Source: Taibaiella helva
GTDB taxonomy: Bacteria > Bacteroidota > Bacteroidia > Chitinophagales > Chitinophagaceae
Length of the DNA: 64,000 bases
Reading direction: 5' to 3'
Assembly: GCF_003545695.1 (NCBI RefSeq)
Contig: NZ_QUZZ01000016.1
Location: 54,301-118,300 of the forward strand
The translations under genes were made by a program, and so were the position numbers. A model generated the notes under the pieces. It was given only the letters and a program-made list of their open reading frames with translations. It did not search any database and had not been told where the DNA came from. Position 1 is the first letter of the stretch; every line of letters begins with the position of its first letter. Shown here piece by piece: positions 9,117 through 18,021 of this stretch.

Positions 9117-9914
9117 ATGCCTTCCGATCTGCAAATACCCGCACCCATAAGCCTCTGTATCGTTTCCAACCAGCTGAACAGCATGTTGGAGCGGATCGTA
9201 AGGGCGGCCTCGGGTTGGTTTGCTGAGATATTGATCGGCTTCGATGGTCCGGCTTCGGATATACCGGAGGCGCTGCTATCGGCCGTACCCAACCTAGGTA
9301 TTGTACCCGTACAATGGGAAGGCTATAGCACCACTAAAAATAAGCTGGCAGAGCGAGCCCGCTACTCCTGGATCTTATCGCTCGACAGTGACGAGCTGCC
9401 CGATGAGCAGCTGTTCCAGTCGATAACGGCTTTACCTTTTGCTGATCTGCCACGTAACCGGATATATGCTTTCAGAAGACTTTCCTTTTTTGAGGGGAAA
9501 AAAATCAGGTTTGGTGCCTGGGGCCGCGATCACGTTACCCGCTTATACAACAGGGAGATCACAGCGTGGGATAATGCTATTGTGCACGAGGCGCTGACAC
9601 TGCCACCAGGTACGGAGGCGCTTCTGCTGGAAGGCGTCTTGCTCCATTATACCGCTGATGATTACGCCACCTTCCTGGAGAAGAACCGGCGCTATGCACA
9701 GCTGTCGGCTGAAAAGTACTTTCAGCGGGGTAAGAAAAGTCCTTTGTGGAAAAGGCTATGTTCGCCGACCTTTACCTTTCTGCGCGAATATGTGTTCCTC
9801 GGGGGCTTCCTGGATGGAACGGCGGGCTGCAAGGTCGCCCGGATCAATATGCTATACACCCGCTGGAAATACGTTTACCTGTCGAAGCGCTATCAGGATC
9901 GTCCTTCCAGCTGA
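9117..9914 (+). CDS. Family 2 glycosyltransferase (WaaE/KdtX-like)
   Basis: 265 residues. A GT-A fold is indicated by ISLCIVSNQLN at the N-terminus, KNKLAERARYSWILSLDSDE with the metal-binding DSD near residue 91, and a C-terminal part like lipopolysaccharide core GT2 enzymes (FGAWGRDHVTRLYNR, HEALTL, LLHYTADDYATFL). It is likely to transfer a sugar onto a cell-envelope glycan in the cytoplasm (inference). Its last 22 bases overlap the end of the convergent ispH. Confidence 0.85.
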   Translation: MPSDLQIPAPISLCIVSNQLNSMLERIVRAASGWFAEILIGFDGPASDIPEALLSAVPNLGIVPVQWEGYSTTKNKLAERARYSWILSLDSDELPDEQLFQSITALPFADLPRNRIYAFRRLSFFEGKKIRFGAWGRDHVTRLYNREITAWDNAIVHEALTLPPGTEALLLEGVLLHYTADDYATFLEKNRRYAQLSAEKYFQRGKKSPLWKRLCSPTFTFLREYVFLGGFLDGTAGCKVARINMLYTRWKYVYLSKRYQDRPSS

Positions 9915-11128
9915 TCCTTCACTTCCACCAGCTTTTCCGCATTGCCTGTCAGCTGACTCAGCCGCTCTACCACCCGCTCTACCAGGGCATCGGGGCAGCT
10001 GGCGCCGGAAGTGATGAGCACTTTCAATGGCCTGCCCGCCGGTAAAAAGCCTGCGGTAACTTTTTCTTTGCGCTCGTGCAGGTCGTAATGACGTATTTGT
10101 TCCTGGTCGACCAGGCATTGCTCGTGGTTGATAAAATAAGTAGGCAGCTTTTCTTCGCAAAGCTCTACCAGGTGAGAAGTATTGCTGCTGTTGTAGCCGC
10201 CGATCACCAGGGCAATGTCGGCCTTCTGCTCCAGCATGCCGCTCACAGCTGTCTGGTTATCGTTGGTGGCGTAGCACAGCGTATCGCGGGTATCGGCAAA
10301 GCGCTCTTTTACCGAGGTATCGTCGAGCTGAAAATGAGCGATCATTACCTGCTTCAGGTAATCGGCAATACCCTGGGTATCGCTGGCCAGCATGGTGGTC
10401 TGGTTCACCACGCCGATCCTGCCGAGATCGGTAGCGACATTAAAGCCTTTTGAATACTGGCCTTCAAACTCTTCATAGAAATGTTCGGGCTTTTCCCGGC
10501 CGGTGATATACTGCGCCAGCCTTTGCGCCTGTTCCATGTCTTTGACTACGACGGTGGGCGTATGCGCCTTGCTGTGGGAAAAGGTAGCGCGGGTCTCTTC
10601 GTGTCGCGGCTTTCCATGTACCACGATGGTATAGCCTTCTTTACCGATCTTTTCGCTGCGGTTCCATACTTTCTCAACAAAGGGACAGGTGGTATCATAC
10701 TTTGTCGGTTCGATATGCTTTTCTTTCAGCAGCTCCTCGATTTCCAGCGTAGTGCCGAAAGCCGGTATGATCACAATATCGTCGCTGCTGAGCTCATCCC
10801 AGCTAATGAGCTGTCGGCCGTAAGTATCCATGATGAATTGCACACCTTCGGCAATAAGATCGGCATTGACCTGCGGGTTATGGATCATTTCGCTCAGCAG
10901 GAAAATGCGCTTGCCCGGATTTTCTGTTACGGCTCTGAAGGCGATCTCAATCGCATTCTCTACACCGTAGCAAAAGCCGAAATGCCTTGCCAGTATCACT
11001 TCCAGGCTCCCGATATCCAGTATGGTGGGGCTAAAATCTTTCTTCAGCTTATCTTCTTTCCTGCGCTGGTTCTTAATCGCTGTGATCAGCGGACTGCGAT
11101 AATGTACAGGAACATCAAATGTCTTCAT
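9893..11128 (-). CDS. ispH: 4-hydroxy-3-methylbut-2-enyl diphosphate reductase
   Basis: 411 residues, the long form common in Bacteroidota (about 100 longer than E. coli IspH, mostly an N-terminal extension and internal insertions). It makes IPP and DMAPP in the last step of the MEP isoprenoid pathway. The three Fe-S cluster cysteines are visible: ARHFGFCYGV, TTCPFVEKVW and SGASCPDALVE. The substrate-binding SNTS motif appears as NSSNTSHL. Convergent overlap of 22 bases with the glycosyltransferase gene; the SRPBCC gene lies upstream on the same strand with a 10-base gap. Confidence 0.95.
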   Translation of the reverse strand: MKTFDVPVHYRSPLITAIKNQRRKEDKLKKDFSPTILDIGSLEVILARHFGFCYGVENAIEIAFRAVTENPGKRIFLLSEMIHNPQVNADLIAEGVQFIMDTYGRQLISWDELSSDDIVIIPAFGTTLEIEELLKEKHIEPTKYDTTCPFVEKVWNRSEKIGKEGYTIVVHGKPRHEETRATFSHSKAHTPTVVVKDMEQAQRLAQYITGREKPEHFYEEFEGQYSKGFNVATDLGRIGVVNQTTMLASDTQGIADYLKQVMIAHFQLDDTSVKERFADTRDTLCYATNDNQTAVSGMLEQKADIALVIGGYNSSNTSHLVELCEEKLPTYFINHEQCLVDQEQIRHYDLHERKEKVTAGFLPAGRPLKVLITSGASCPDALVERVVERLSQLTGNAEKLVEVKDQLEGRS

Positions 11129-11138
11129 CGTTATGTTA

Positions 11139-11693
11139 TTATGCGATCAACGCCTTCAGGGCTTCCAGCCTTTCCGACCAGTACTGCTTCCGGATAGCTG
11201 CCTGCGCTGCATCAGGCAGCTTCATGTGCTGCACCACGACTTGTGTTTTCTCAGGTGTTTTGGGATAGAGTTCTACACTTACATTGGTCGTGCCATCGCT
11301 CCAGGTAATGCGCAGGGACTTGTTTCCCGTGGCTTTCCTGATGGTGATCTGCTCACCGGGCAGCCATCGCGCCCTCAGCTTATTGTCGGTCCAGCTTTGG
11401 TACAGCAGCTGAACCGGTACATTCATGGTTTTGCTCACGCTAATCTCGAAACCGTTCTCTTTTTCACCCCGCTGCTTCAGGCCGCGGCTCCATTCGTACG
11501 ATGTTGTCAGGAGGTTCTGGTTCCATTGCCCCAGCGGCTCCAAACCTTTGATGGCGCTTACAAGACCGAATATCGCGGCATGCTTCATCTCCTTTGCACC
11601 CTTCTGATCGAGCAGCAGGAACCATTCTTCCATCGTTTTACCAGTCTGTGCCCTGACCAGCTTATCGGTAATGATCGATCTTTCTTTTTCCAT
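11139..11693 (-). CDS. SRPBCC (AHSA1-like) domain protein
   Basis: 184 residues. The C-terminal 115 residues show an activator-of-Hsp90-homologue/SRPBCC pattern: a strand with VSKTMNVPVQLLYQSWTD, then RARWLPGEQ and IRKATGNKSLRITWSDGTTNVSVE, ending with a long helix (RKQYWSERLEALKALI). The N-terminal 65 residues look like a DUF4287-type helical segment (KTMEEWFLLLDQKG, HAAIFGLVSAIKG). Such proteins bind hydrophobic ligands; no specific role can be given. It may be co-transcribed with ispH and the arginase-family gene. Confidence 0.75.
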   Translation of the reverse strand: MEKERSIITDKLVRAQTGKTMEEWFLLLDQKGAKEMKHAAIFGLVSAIKGLEPLGQWNQNLLTTSYEWSRGLKQRGEKENGFEISVSKTMNVPVQLLYQSWTDNKLRARWLPGEQITIRKATGNKSLRITWSDGTTNVSVELYPKTPEKTQVVVQHMKLPDAAQAAIRKQYWSERLEALKALIA

Positions 11694-11711
11694 CTGGAAC
11701 GCTTGTTTTCC

Positions 11712-12659
11712 TTAATTCACCAGCAGCAGGTTGACGCTGCGCTGGAGGATATTGAAAGCGATCTCGGCCATCAGGTTTTCCTTATCCAGCGTGGGGTTCA
11801 CCTCGGTAATCTCAAAGCAGCAGATCTTGTGGTTCTGCATCAGCGTAGCCATAATGTCTTCCGCTTCCCTTTCCCGCAGGCCGTTGCTTACCGGTGTCCC
11901 GGTTCCCCTGGAAATGGAACTGTCCATGCTGTCTACATCGAAGGAGACATAGATATCGTCGCAATTGCTCAGGTGCAGCAGCGTTTGCCGTACGACATTC
12001 TCCACTCCCTTTTTGCGTACTTCCTGTACGGGAATGACTTTGATGTTGTGCTTCTTCAGCAGAGCTTCCTCTTCTTTTTCATAATCGCGCAATGCAATAA
12101 ATACCAGGTCTTCGGGCAGCACTTTGGGCTGTATCTTACCAATGCCCTTCAGCTTATTCCACCAGTCTACGGTAATGCTGTCCAGCTTGTGGGTCTTGTT
12201 TTCGGTATTGTCTTCGCCCAGGGAAGCCGCCAGCGGCATGCCATGCATGTTGCCCGATGGCGTCGTATACGGCGTATGCATATCGGCATGAGCATCGATC
12301 CAGATCACGCCCAGCCGGCTTTTGGGCTTACCCATTTTAATGCCGGCGATCGTACCGCCTGCAGTGCTGTGGTCGCCCGACAGCACTATTGGGAACAAGC
12401 CTGATTTCAGCGTCTCGCTTACCGACTGGGATATCCGCTCATACATCGTATAAATACCCTTGATCCGCTTGGCATAAGGCGATTCCACAGGCTCATACAG
12501 CAGCTTATTCTCATCGGGGATCACTTCGGTAGGAATATTCACAAAGAGGCTGCTCATAAAGTCAAGAGCGGCTACTTTAATGGCGTCGACGCCCAGGCTG
12601 GCGCCTCTTGTGCCGGCGCCTATTTCCGATCGTACTTCAATGATTTTGATATTGCGCAT
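11712..12659 (-). CDS. Arginase/agmatinase/formiminoglutamase family hydrolase
   Basis: 315 residues from the ATG at 12659 (an upstream in-frame ATG at 12686 lies beyond the predicted promoter and is less likely). Binuclear manganese motifs are complete: GDHSTAGG, WIDAHADMHTP and SFDVDSMDSS. The arginase-type substrate loop (SGNMHGMPLAASLG) supports arginine hydrolysis to ornithine and urea, and PTLDKENLMAEIAF is the usual C-terminal stretch. True arginase is likely, but other ureohydrolases are not excluded. First gene of a probable minus-strand run ending in ispH. Confidence 0.88.
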   Translation of the reverse strand: MRNIKIIEVRSEIGAGTRGASLGVDAIKVAALDFMSSLFVNIPTEVIPDENKLLYEPVESPYAKRIKGIYTMYERISQSVSETLKSGLFPIVLSGDHSTAGGTIAGIKMGKPKSRLGVIWIDAHADMHTPYTTPSGNMHGMPLAASLGEDNTENKTHKLDSITVDWWNKLKGIGKIQPKVLPEDLVFIALRDYEKEEEALLKKHNIKVIPVQEVRKKGVENVVRQTLLHLSNCDDIYVSFDVDSMDSSISRGTGTPVSNGLREREAEDIMATLMQNHKICCFEITEVNPTLDKENLMAEIAFNILQRSVNLLLVN

Positions 12660-12665
12660 ATGCTC

Positions 12666-12673
12666 CAAAAGTA
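12666..12673 (-). promoter_or_regulatory. Putative -7 box (TACTTTTG) of arginase-family gene
   Basis: Read on the minus strand it matches TAnnTTTG and ends 6 bases before the ATG, so the mRNA would be leaderless or nearly so. Confidence 0.5.
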
Positions 12674-12758
12674 CAAAAAAGGGCACAGCTTTCCGAAAGC
12701 AGGCCGCTTTTTGCCTGAAACATAACCCTATAGCATTACTTGTCTTATAGGAAATCCC

Positions 12759-13247
<489 letters not shown>

Positions 13248-13316
13248 CCGGTAAAGTTAGGCCCTTCGCCTGTTGCACGTTCCCCTCAGGGCATCTTTTA
13301 CATTTTCTTTATTTTC

Positions 13317-14135
13317 CTACCAGCTACCGCTCGCACCGCCGCCGCCGAAGCTGCCGCCGCCAAAACCACCGAAGCCACCGCCTCCTCCGCCACTGCTGCC
13401 ACTACCCCAACCGCTGCCGCCACTCCCGCCGCTGCTGAAAATGCTGCCGAGTATGGCGCCGGTAAGGAAATCGCTGCCGCGGCGGCTCATGTAATTGCCC
13501 CGGCCACCGCCGCCGCCACCTTTAATGGCGGCGATGATAATGATGATGACAATCACCACCAGGATGAGGATGGGAACACCCCAGAAGCCATCGTCGCCGG
13601 CATCAGGCGGCGCATCGTTCTTATACTCGCCTTTGGTCGCCGCGATCACCGCCCGGGCGGCCTTATCCAGGCCGTTGTAATAATTGCCGCTACGGAATTC
13701 CGGCGCTATCTCATTACGGATGATGCGGCCGCACATGGCATCGGTAAGTACGCCTTCAAGGCCTTGGCCCGGTGAGATATTGATCTTACGGTCTTCGGAA
13801 GAGACGAGGATCACCACGCCATTGTTTTTTTCTTTACGCCCCACACCCCAGTAATTGCCCAATTGCGTGGCATAATCTGCGGGCTCATAATCGCCCAGGT
13901 TCTTTATCGTAACAATGGTGATCTGCGTAGAGGTAGTGCGGTCGAAGTCGACCAGCAAGCGTTCCAGCTCATCCTGCTGCGCCGGGGTCATGATACCGGC
14001 CAGGTCGTTGACCAGGCGCGGCGGCGAAGGCCTGGGCGGAAAATTTTTAGTATCGGGCGCGCTCCATACGGAGCTAAAGCCTGGCAGGAGCAGGAGTAAA
14101 GCAAGAAAAAAGCTGAAGAATGCGGTCCGTTTCAT
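13317..14135 (-). CDS. TPM-domain protein with Gly-rich tail (YgcG-like)
   Basis: 272 residues: signal peptide (to about residue 25), a TPM domain (residues 38-165; VNDLAGIMTPAQQDELERLL, then ITIVTIKNLGDYEPADYA), a transmembrane helix near residues 183-203 (VPILILVVIVIIIIIAAI), and a tail of Gly/Ser repeats that is probably cytoplasmic. The third gene of a lemA-TPM-TPM run on the minus strand, an association seen widely in bacteria. The function of the module is poorly known; envelope stress or membrane protein turnover has been suggested for relatives. Confidence 0.85.
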   Translation of the reverse strand: MKRTAFFSFFLALLLLLPGFSSVWSAPDTKNFPPRPSPPRLVNDLAGIMTPAQQDELERLLVDFDRTTSTQITIVTIKNLGDYEPADYATQLGNYWGVGRKEKNNGVVILVSSEDRKINISPGQGLEGVLTDAMCGRIIRNEIAPEFRSGNYYNGLDKAARAVIAATKGEYKNDAPPDAGDDGFWGVPILILVVIVIIIIIAAIKGGGGGGRGNYMSRRGSDFLTGAILGSIFSSGGSGGSGWGSGSSGGGGGGFGGFGGGSFGGGGASGSW

Positions 14136-14147
14136 GAGCGAAGGTTA

Positions 14148-14612
14148 TCAGTTGCCAAAAACGATATCATCTGGTAATTCATTTTTATCGGTATCGCCGT
14201 TGTGCGGAAAATGTGTTGACAAGGCCTTGCCGATATTGATGGCGCAGGAGGCGATCCCTTCGGCAATGCGCCCTTCCTGGAAGAAGCGGCGCAGCAAGGA
14301 CAGTTCAAACTGCCAGTAAGGGTCGCCGCCGGTCTTTTTATAAATACCTTCGTCGCCATAGAGGGCCATTTGCCGGTCGGTGAGCGCTACGTAGATGAGC
14401 ACGGCATTGTGGGCCGAAGTACGTTCCATCTTCAGCTTGAAGAAGACCTCTCTGGCCCTGTCCATAGGATCGACATAGGTACAACGCGATTCGACAAACA
14501 CGCGCACTTCGCCGGAGGTGTTCCGCTCGGCAGCCTTGATCGCTTCAACGATCACCTGCTGGTCCGCTGCTGCAATCAGCGGCTTCTTTTTCGATGCAAA
14601 TAAACCGAACAT
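14148..14612 (-). CDS. TPM-domain protein, short form
   Basis: 154 residues with a single TPM domain (NTSGEVRVFVESRC, then AVLIYVALTDRQMALYGDEG), and no clear signal peptide. It lies 12 bases upstream of the longer TPM gene and 57 bases downstream of lemA, so the three are likely co-transcribed. The N-terminus (MFGLFASKKKPLIAAADQQ) is hydrophilic, suggesting a cytoplasmic or peripheral location. Confidence 0.82.
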   Translation of the reverse strand: MFGLFASKKKPLIAAADQQVIVEAIKAAERNTSGEVRVFVESRCTYVDPMDRAREVFFKLKMERTSAHNAVLIYVALTDRQMALYGDEGIYKKTGGDPYWQFELSLLRRFFQEGRIAEGIASCAINIGKALSTHFPHNGDTDKNELPDDIVFGN

Positions 14613-14669
14613 ATAGCGGTAAATTAAAAAAGCGGTGTTACCCGCTTTTCCGTTAAGAACGATCTTGTT

Positions 14670-15269
14670 TTAGAATTTCACTTCAGGCCTTTTCTCTGCA
14701 CCGGCTTCGGCCTGGAACACTTCTTTCTGCTTAAAGCCCAACATGCCGGCAAAGAGGTTATTGGGGAAGGACCTGACCTTTACATTATAGCCTTGTACCG
14801 CATCGTTGTAGGCCATACGTGCCGTATTGATGCGGTTCTCGGTACCGGCCAGCTCATCCTGCAACCCGAGGAAGTTCTGGTTGGCTTTCAGGTCGGGATA
14901 GCGTTCCACCATGATATTGATCATGGCGCGGGCGGCTTCCTGTGTCGCGTTGCTGGCTTTCTGGATCTCGGCAAATTTTTGCGGGTTCAGGCTATCGACG
15001 GGCACATTGGTCGCTTGTTTCAGCTCCCCTGCCCTGGCCTGGGCTACCTGTACATAAGTGCTGCGCTCAAAATCAGCTGCGCCTTTTACCGTGGCCACCA
15101 GGTTAGGGATCAGGTCGGCGCGGCGCTGGTACTGGGTTTGCACACCACCCCATTTATTTTTTACGCTTTCATCCAGCGTCACCATGCTCCGTTGCAGGTT
15201 ACAGGCCTGGCAGCCGCCGATAAGCACGATAGCGGCAAGTACAAGAATAACGATGAGTCCCTTTTTCAT
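14670..15269 (-). CDS. lemA: LemA family protein
   Basis: 199 residues. The N-terminal hydrophobic segment ends in IGGC, which could be a lipobox or simply the family's N-terminal membrane anchor. The helical LemA core is recognisable: VKNKWGGVQTQYQRRADLIP, LVATVKGAA, NQNFLGLQDELAGTENRI and ARMAYNDAVQGYN, ending with the FPNNLFAGMLGF motif. First gene of the lemA-TPM-TPM run. Confidence 0.92.
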   Translation of the reverse strand: MKKGLIVILVLAAIVLIGGCQACNLQRSMVTLDESVKNKWGGVQTQYQRRADLIPNLVATVKGAADFERSTYVQVAQARAGELKQATNVPVDSLNPQKFAEIQKASNATQEAARAMINIMVERYPDLKANQNFLGLQDELAGTENRINTARMAYNDAVQGYNVKVRSFPNNLFAGMLGFKQKEVFQAEAGAEKRPEVKF

Positions 15270-15299
15270 GTGTTGTTGTTTTTGTTAGCGTTATTTGTT

Positions 15300-15331
15300 C
15301 AAAAATAAAACTATTTAGTTGATGCCGCAAT
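15300..15331 (-). promoter_or_regulatory. Putative promoter of lemA operon
   Basis: Minus-strand -7 box TATTTTTG at 15307-15300 and a TTG-containing -33 element about 20 bases upstream (15331-15328). The predicted start of transcription is about 25 bases before the lemA ATG. Confidence 0.5.
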
Positions 15332-15361
15332 ATATACGGCGAAATTTCGGCTAATAGCCGC

Positions 15362-16240
15362 CTAGTTCCGGCTATCGATGCCCCAATACAGCTTTTGCCG
15401 TATCGTCTTCAGGAAGTTGTGCTCGTCGAGCCGCACCAGGGAAATGGTGAAACGCTCTTTTTTAATGGCCAGCTGCACCTCCCGTGTAATGGTCTCCACA
15501 CGGGAGTCGAGGGTACAGAGGAAGTTATCTGTACGGCCTTCGATCTCAAAAGAGATCACATTATCGTCAGGCACCACTATAGGGCGTATATTGAGGTTAT
15601 GCGGTGCTACAGGCGTGATCACGAAGCTGGAGGTTTGCGGAAACACCAACGGCCCGCTGCAGCTGAGCGAATAGCCCGTACTACCCGTGGGGGTGGATAC
15701 GATGAGACCGTCGGCCCAGTAAGTATTGAGGAACTCTCCGTTAAGATAAGTATGGATCTTGATCATCGAAGAAGTATCCTTGCGGTGGAGGGTGAACTCA
15801 TTCAGGGCAAAGGGGCTTTCTCCAAACAAAGGGATGCTGGAATCCAGGTGGACCAGCGTGCGCTTGTCGATGGTATAAGAGCCCCGGATAAGGCCGTTGA
15901 GCGCCATATCGATCTCGTTCTCGGGTATCGCCGCCAGGAAGCCCAGCCGCCCGAGGTTGATGCCGATAATAGGGATGCCGGTATCACCGATAAAGCATAC
16001 TGCGTCGAGCATGGTGCCGTCACCGCCCAGGCTGATCATAAAATTAGTGTTCCGGCTCAGGTCACTGTATCCGGTAAAGAGCAGAGGCTCCTGCTCAAAG
16101 TCGATATGCGGCTGCATCCGCTCATAAAAATCCTTGAAGACGGTAACGCGGACATTGTTTTCCTTCAGCAGGTGAAAAGTGTGCTGCAGCAGCGGAATAT
16201 CTGCTTCCTCAAACACGCGGTTGTATAAAGCGATCAGCAT
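15362..16240 (-). CDS. nadK: NAD kinase
   Basis: 292 residues. It phosphorylates NAD to NADP in the cytoplasm. The GGDGT motif (SLGGDGTMLDAV) and the glycine-rich TPTGSTGYSLSCSGP are intact, as is the INLGRLGFLA stretch between them. Length and motifs are normal. Ends 81 bases after the start region of the outer-membrane gene on the same strand; the two may be co-transcribed. Confidence 0.95.
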   Translation of the reverse strand: MLIALYNRVFEEADIPLLQHTFHLLKENNVRVTVFKDFYERMQPHIDFEQEPLLFTGYSDLSRNTNFMISLGGDGTMLDAVCFIGDTGIPIIGINLGRLGFLAAIPENEIDMALNGLIRGSYTIDKRTLVHLDSSIPLFGESPFALNEFTLHRKDTSSMIKIHTYLNGEFLNTYWADGLIVSTPTGSTGYSLSCSGPLVFPQTSSFVITPVAPHNLNIRPIVVPDDNVISFEIEGRTDNFLCTLDSRVETITREVQLAIKKERFTISLVRLDEHNFLKTIRQKLYWGIDSRN

Positions 16241-16320
16241 TGTTTCAAACGGATGGGAAGGGAAATGAATAATGCTATGATGAAGGCAATGCCTGCCAAT
16301 GGCCGGTATTGCAGAAACCC

Positions 16321-17703
16321 TTACTCGCCATTCCGGTGTAAATATAGCCCTTTTTCGTTGAGGTGATTGATCGTATACTCGATACGCACTTTAATATCAT
16401 ATAAGGTGACAATATCGAGGCCTACGCCGGCCGAATACAGCGCGCGGTTGTACAGCCGGTCGTTGAGCGGGTATTTGTTGTACCCGGCGCCTGCATCGCC
16501 GTATATTTTGCCATAGACCCTGATTGGGATCACTTCAAAAAAGCGGATGGGCAGGTTGATGCGCCAGTTGATCAGCTCGCGCTTGAGATTGGCCCTGAAG
16601 ATGCCGAAGCAGGAACCGTCGATCACATAATATTCGTAGCCGCGCACATAATCGAATTCATAACCCAGGTTCTGCCGGAAAATATAAGGCTGGTCCTGAG
16701 GCAGCGAAGCCCGGGCGCGCAGGATGAAAGAGGCATACCACTTTTTCCAGGGTTGGATAAAATGATCATAATGCAGGTTAAAGCTGGTTTGCCATTGACC
16801 GCTTTGCAGCGCCAGCTTTTGCTCAAACAATCCTACAAAACGCCGGCCGGTAAGCGGATAATTCCAGTTGTCGACGCCATTGTACTCGTAGCGGTATACC
16901 AGCTTCAGCACATTTTCCTGGGTACGGCCACCGCCCAGGTACGCGGGATTCAGCTGGGCGATGGTATCGCTGATCCAGTAATGATGGAAGGAAAGTTCTA
17001 CCAGGTGCGTGGAAGCATATTGCGGCCGGTAAGTATACCATACCGCCGCATCGAAGCGACGCTGCATAAAATGGCTGCTGCTGCGCAGAAACCTGAGCTT
17101 GTTGGTATCTGTTAAATAGGCGATCTCCCGGTTTTGCAGGCCAAAGACCGATACTCCGTAACCATGTTTCTGCGCTTTATCGGCAAAGGGACGCGCATAG
17201 CTGAGACCGATCTTCTGGGTATAGCCCGCCTGTCCGGTCACGCCCACTGTCTCACGGTTGCCTCTGAAATTGTTATGGTTCAGGGTAAGCCCGAGGTTAA
17301 TGCGCCGCAGGTCGCGGTTTTGCTCGGTCCACCAGACATTAAAATTACGGTCGGCAAATTCAAAATTGGGATCGGGCATGATGGGAAAACGATCCAGCAC
17401 GAAGATGTCCATAGCAAAGGTATCGCCGGCAATAGGCGTCCAGCTGATCTTTACCTCTGTAAACAGGCGCAGGTTGATCAGCCTGAGGCGGTTTTTCTCC
17501 AGCACAGCGGCCAAATCTGCCTTGGGCAGGCAATCGCCGGGCTTTACGCTGATCTCCCGGAGAAGGATACGGTCCCTGGTTTTCCTTTTGCCCGAAATGG
17601 TAATCGTCTTCAGGAAGGCGCAACCTTCACTGCCGGGCATTTCCGGTTGTGCATGGGCGGCAAAGACACCAAGGCAGAAAAGGATCAGTAAGGGCAGTCT
17701 CAA
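16321..17703 (-). CDS. BamA/TamA-like outer membrane protein with POTRA domain
   Basis: 460 residues. Signal peptide MRLPLLILFCLGVFAAHA, then one POTRA-like module (residues about 30-110: ITISGKRKTRDRILLREISV, LRLFTEVKISW) and a 16-strand-type surface-antigen beta-barrel ending in a family-like glycine-rich strand region (DAGAGYNKYP, SAGVGLDIVTLYDIKVRIEY). Shorter than BamA (one POTRA, not five), so it is likely a TamA-like or specialised transporter rather than the essential assembly factor. The final residues HRNGE are unusual for a barrel, which normally ends in an aromatic residue. Confidence 0.82.
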   Translation of the reverse strand: MRLPLLILFCLGVFAAHAQPEMPGSEGCAFLKTITISGKRKTRDRILLREISVKPGDCLPKADLAAVLEKNRLRLINLRLFTEVKISWTPIAGDTFAMDIFVLDRFPIMPDPNFEFADRNFNVWWTEQNRDLRRINLGLTLNHNNFRGNRETVGVTGQAGYTQKIGLSYARPFADKAQKHGYGVSVFGLQNREIAYLTDTNKLRFLRSSSHFMQRRFDAAVWYTYRPQYASTHLVELSFHHYWISDTIAQLNPAYLGGGRTQENVLKLVYRYEYNGVDNWNYPLTGRRFVGLFEQKLALQSGQWQTSFNLHYDHFIQPWKKWYASFILRARASLPQDQPYIFRQNLGYEFDYVRGYEYYVIDGSCFGIFRANLKRELINWRINLPIRFFEVIPIRVYGKIYGDAGAGYNKYPLNDRLYNRALYSAGVGLDIVTLYDIKVRIEYTINHLNEKGLYLHRNGE

Positions 17704-17727
17704 GACAGGGCTTTTTCAGGAAAGGGG

Positions 17728-17735
17728 CAAAGATA
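17728..17735 (-). promoter_or_regulatory. Putative -7 box (TATCTTTG) of the BamA-like gene
   Basis: Minus-strand match to TAnnTTTG, 24 bases before the ATG at 17703. Confidence 0.5.
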
Positions 17736-17801
17736 GGGCTTTGCTATGACTGGCTGTATTGCAAAAGACCATAACAAAGTTTAAGGCATGCAAGGGCATC
17801 G

Positions 17802-17809
17802 TATCTTTG
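17802..17809 (+). promoter_or_regulatory. Putative -7 box (TATCTTTG) upstream of small ORF and methyltransferase
   Basis: Full TAnnTTTG match in the divergent region. It lies 11 bases before the ATG at 17821 and about 185 bases before the methyltransferase start. Confidence 0.45.
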
Positions 17810-17820
17810 TGGGGAACGGT

Positions 17821-18021
17821 ATGTCCGGTTTGGTGTTCCCAAAAACACCTTCCGCTTTCGCAGACTGGAGCAGCAACGATTGCCGCAAATGCCTGGCGGC
17901 TTATGAGCTTACCGACGAGATGATGGATATCTCATCAGCTTGCGTTCACAACAATAAGCAGCGCATTTTGTCATTAATAGATAGGAATTACCTCAATGGA
18001 AAAGAACAACGAACAGCCTGA
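17821..18021 (+). CDS. Possible small leader ORF overlapping methyltransferase start
   Basis: 66 codons from the ATG at 17821, just after a putative -7 box. It contains DCRKCLAAYELTDEMMD and overlaps the next gene's start by 26 bases in another frame. Not recognised. It may be a genuine small protein translationally coupled to the methyltransferase, or chance. The upstream in-frame ATG (17788) lies before the promoter. Confidence 0.3.
   Translation: MSGLVFPKTPSAFADWSSNDCRKCLAAYELTDEMMDISSACVHNNKQRILSLIDRNYLNGKEQRTA

Noticed and set aside
9893..9914. Overlap of glycosyltransferase and ispH as a sign of misassembly
   Set aside because: Both proteins have normal C-termini; a 22-base convergent overlap is ordinary.
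13317..13560. Dense GCC/CCG repeats as a DNA repeat
   Set aside because: They encode the Gly/Ser-rich tail of the TPM protein.
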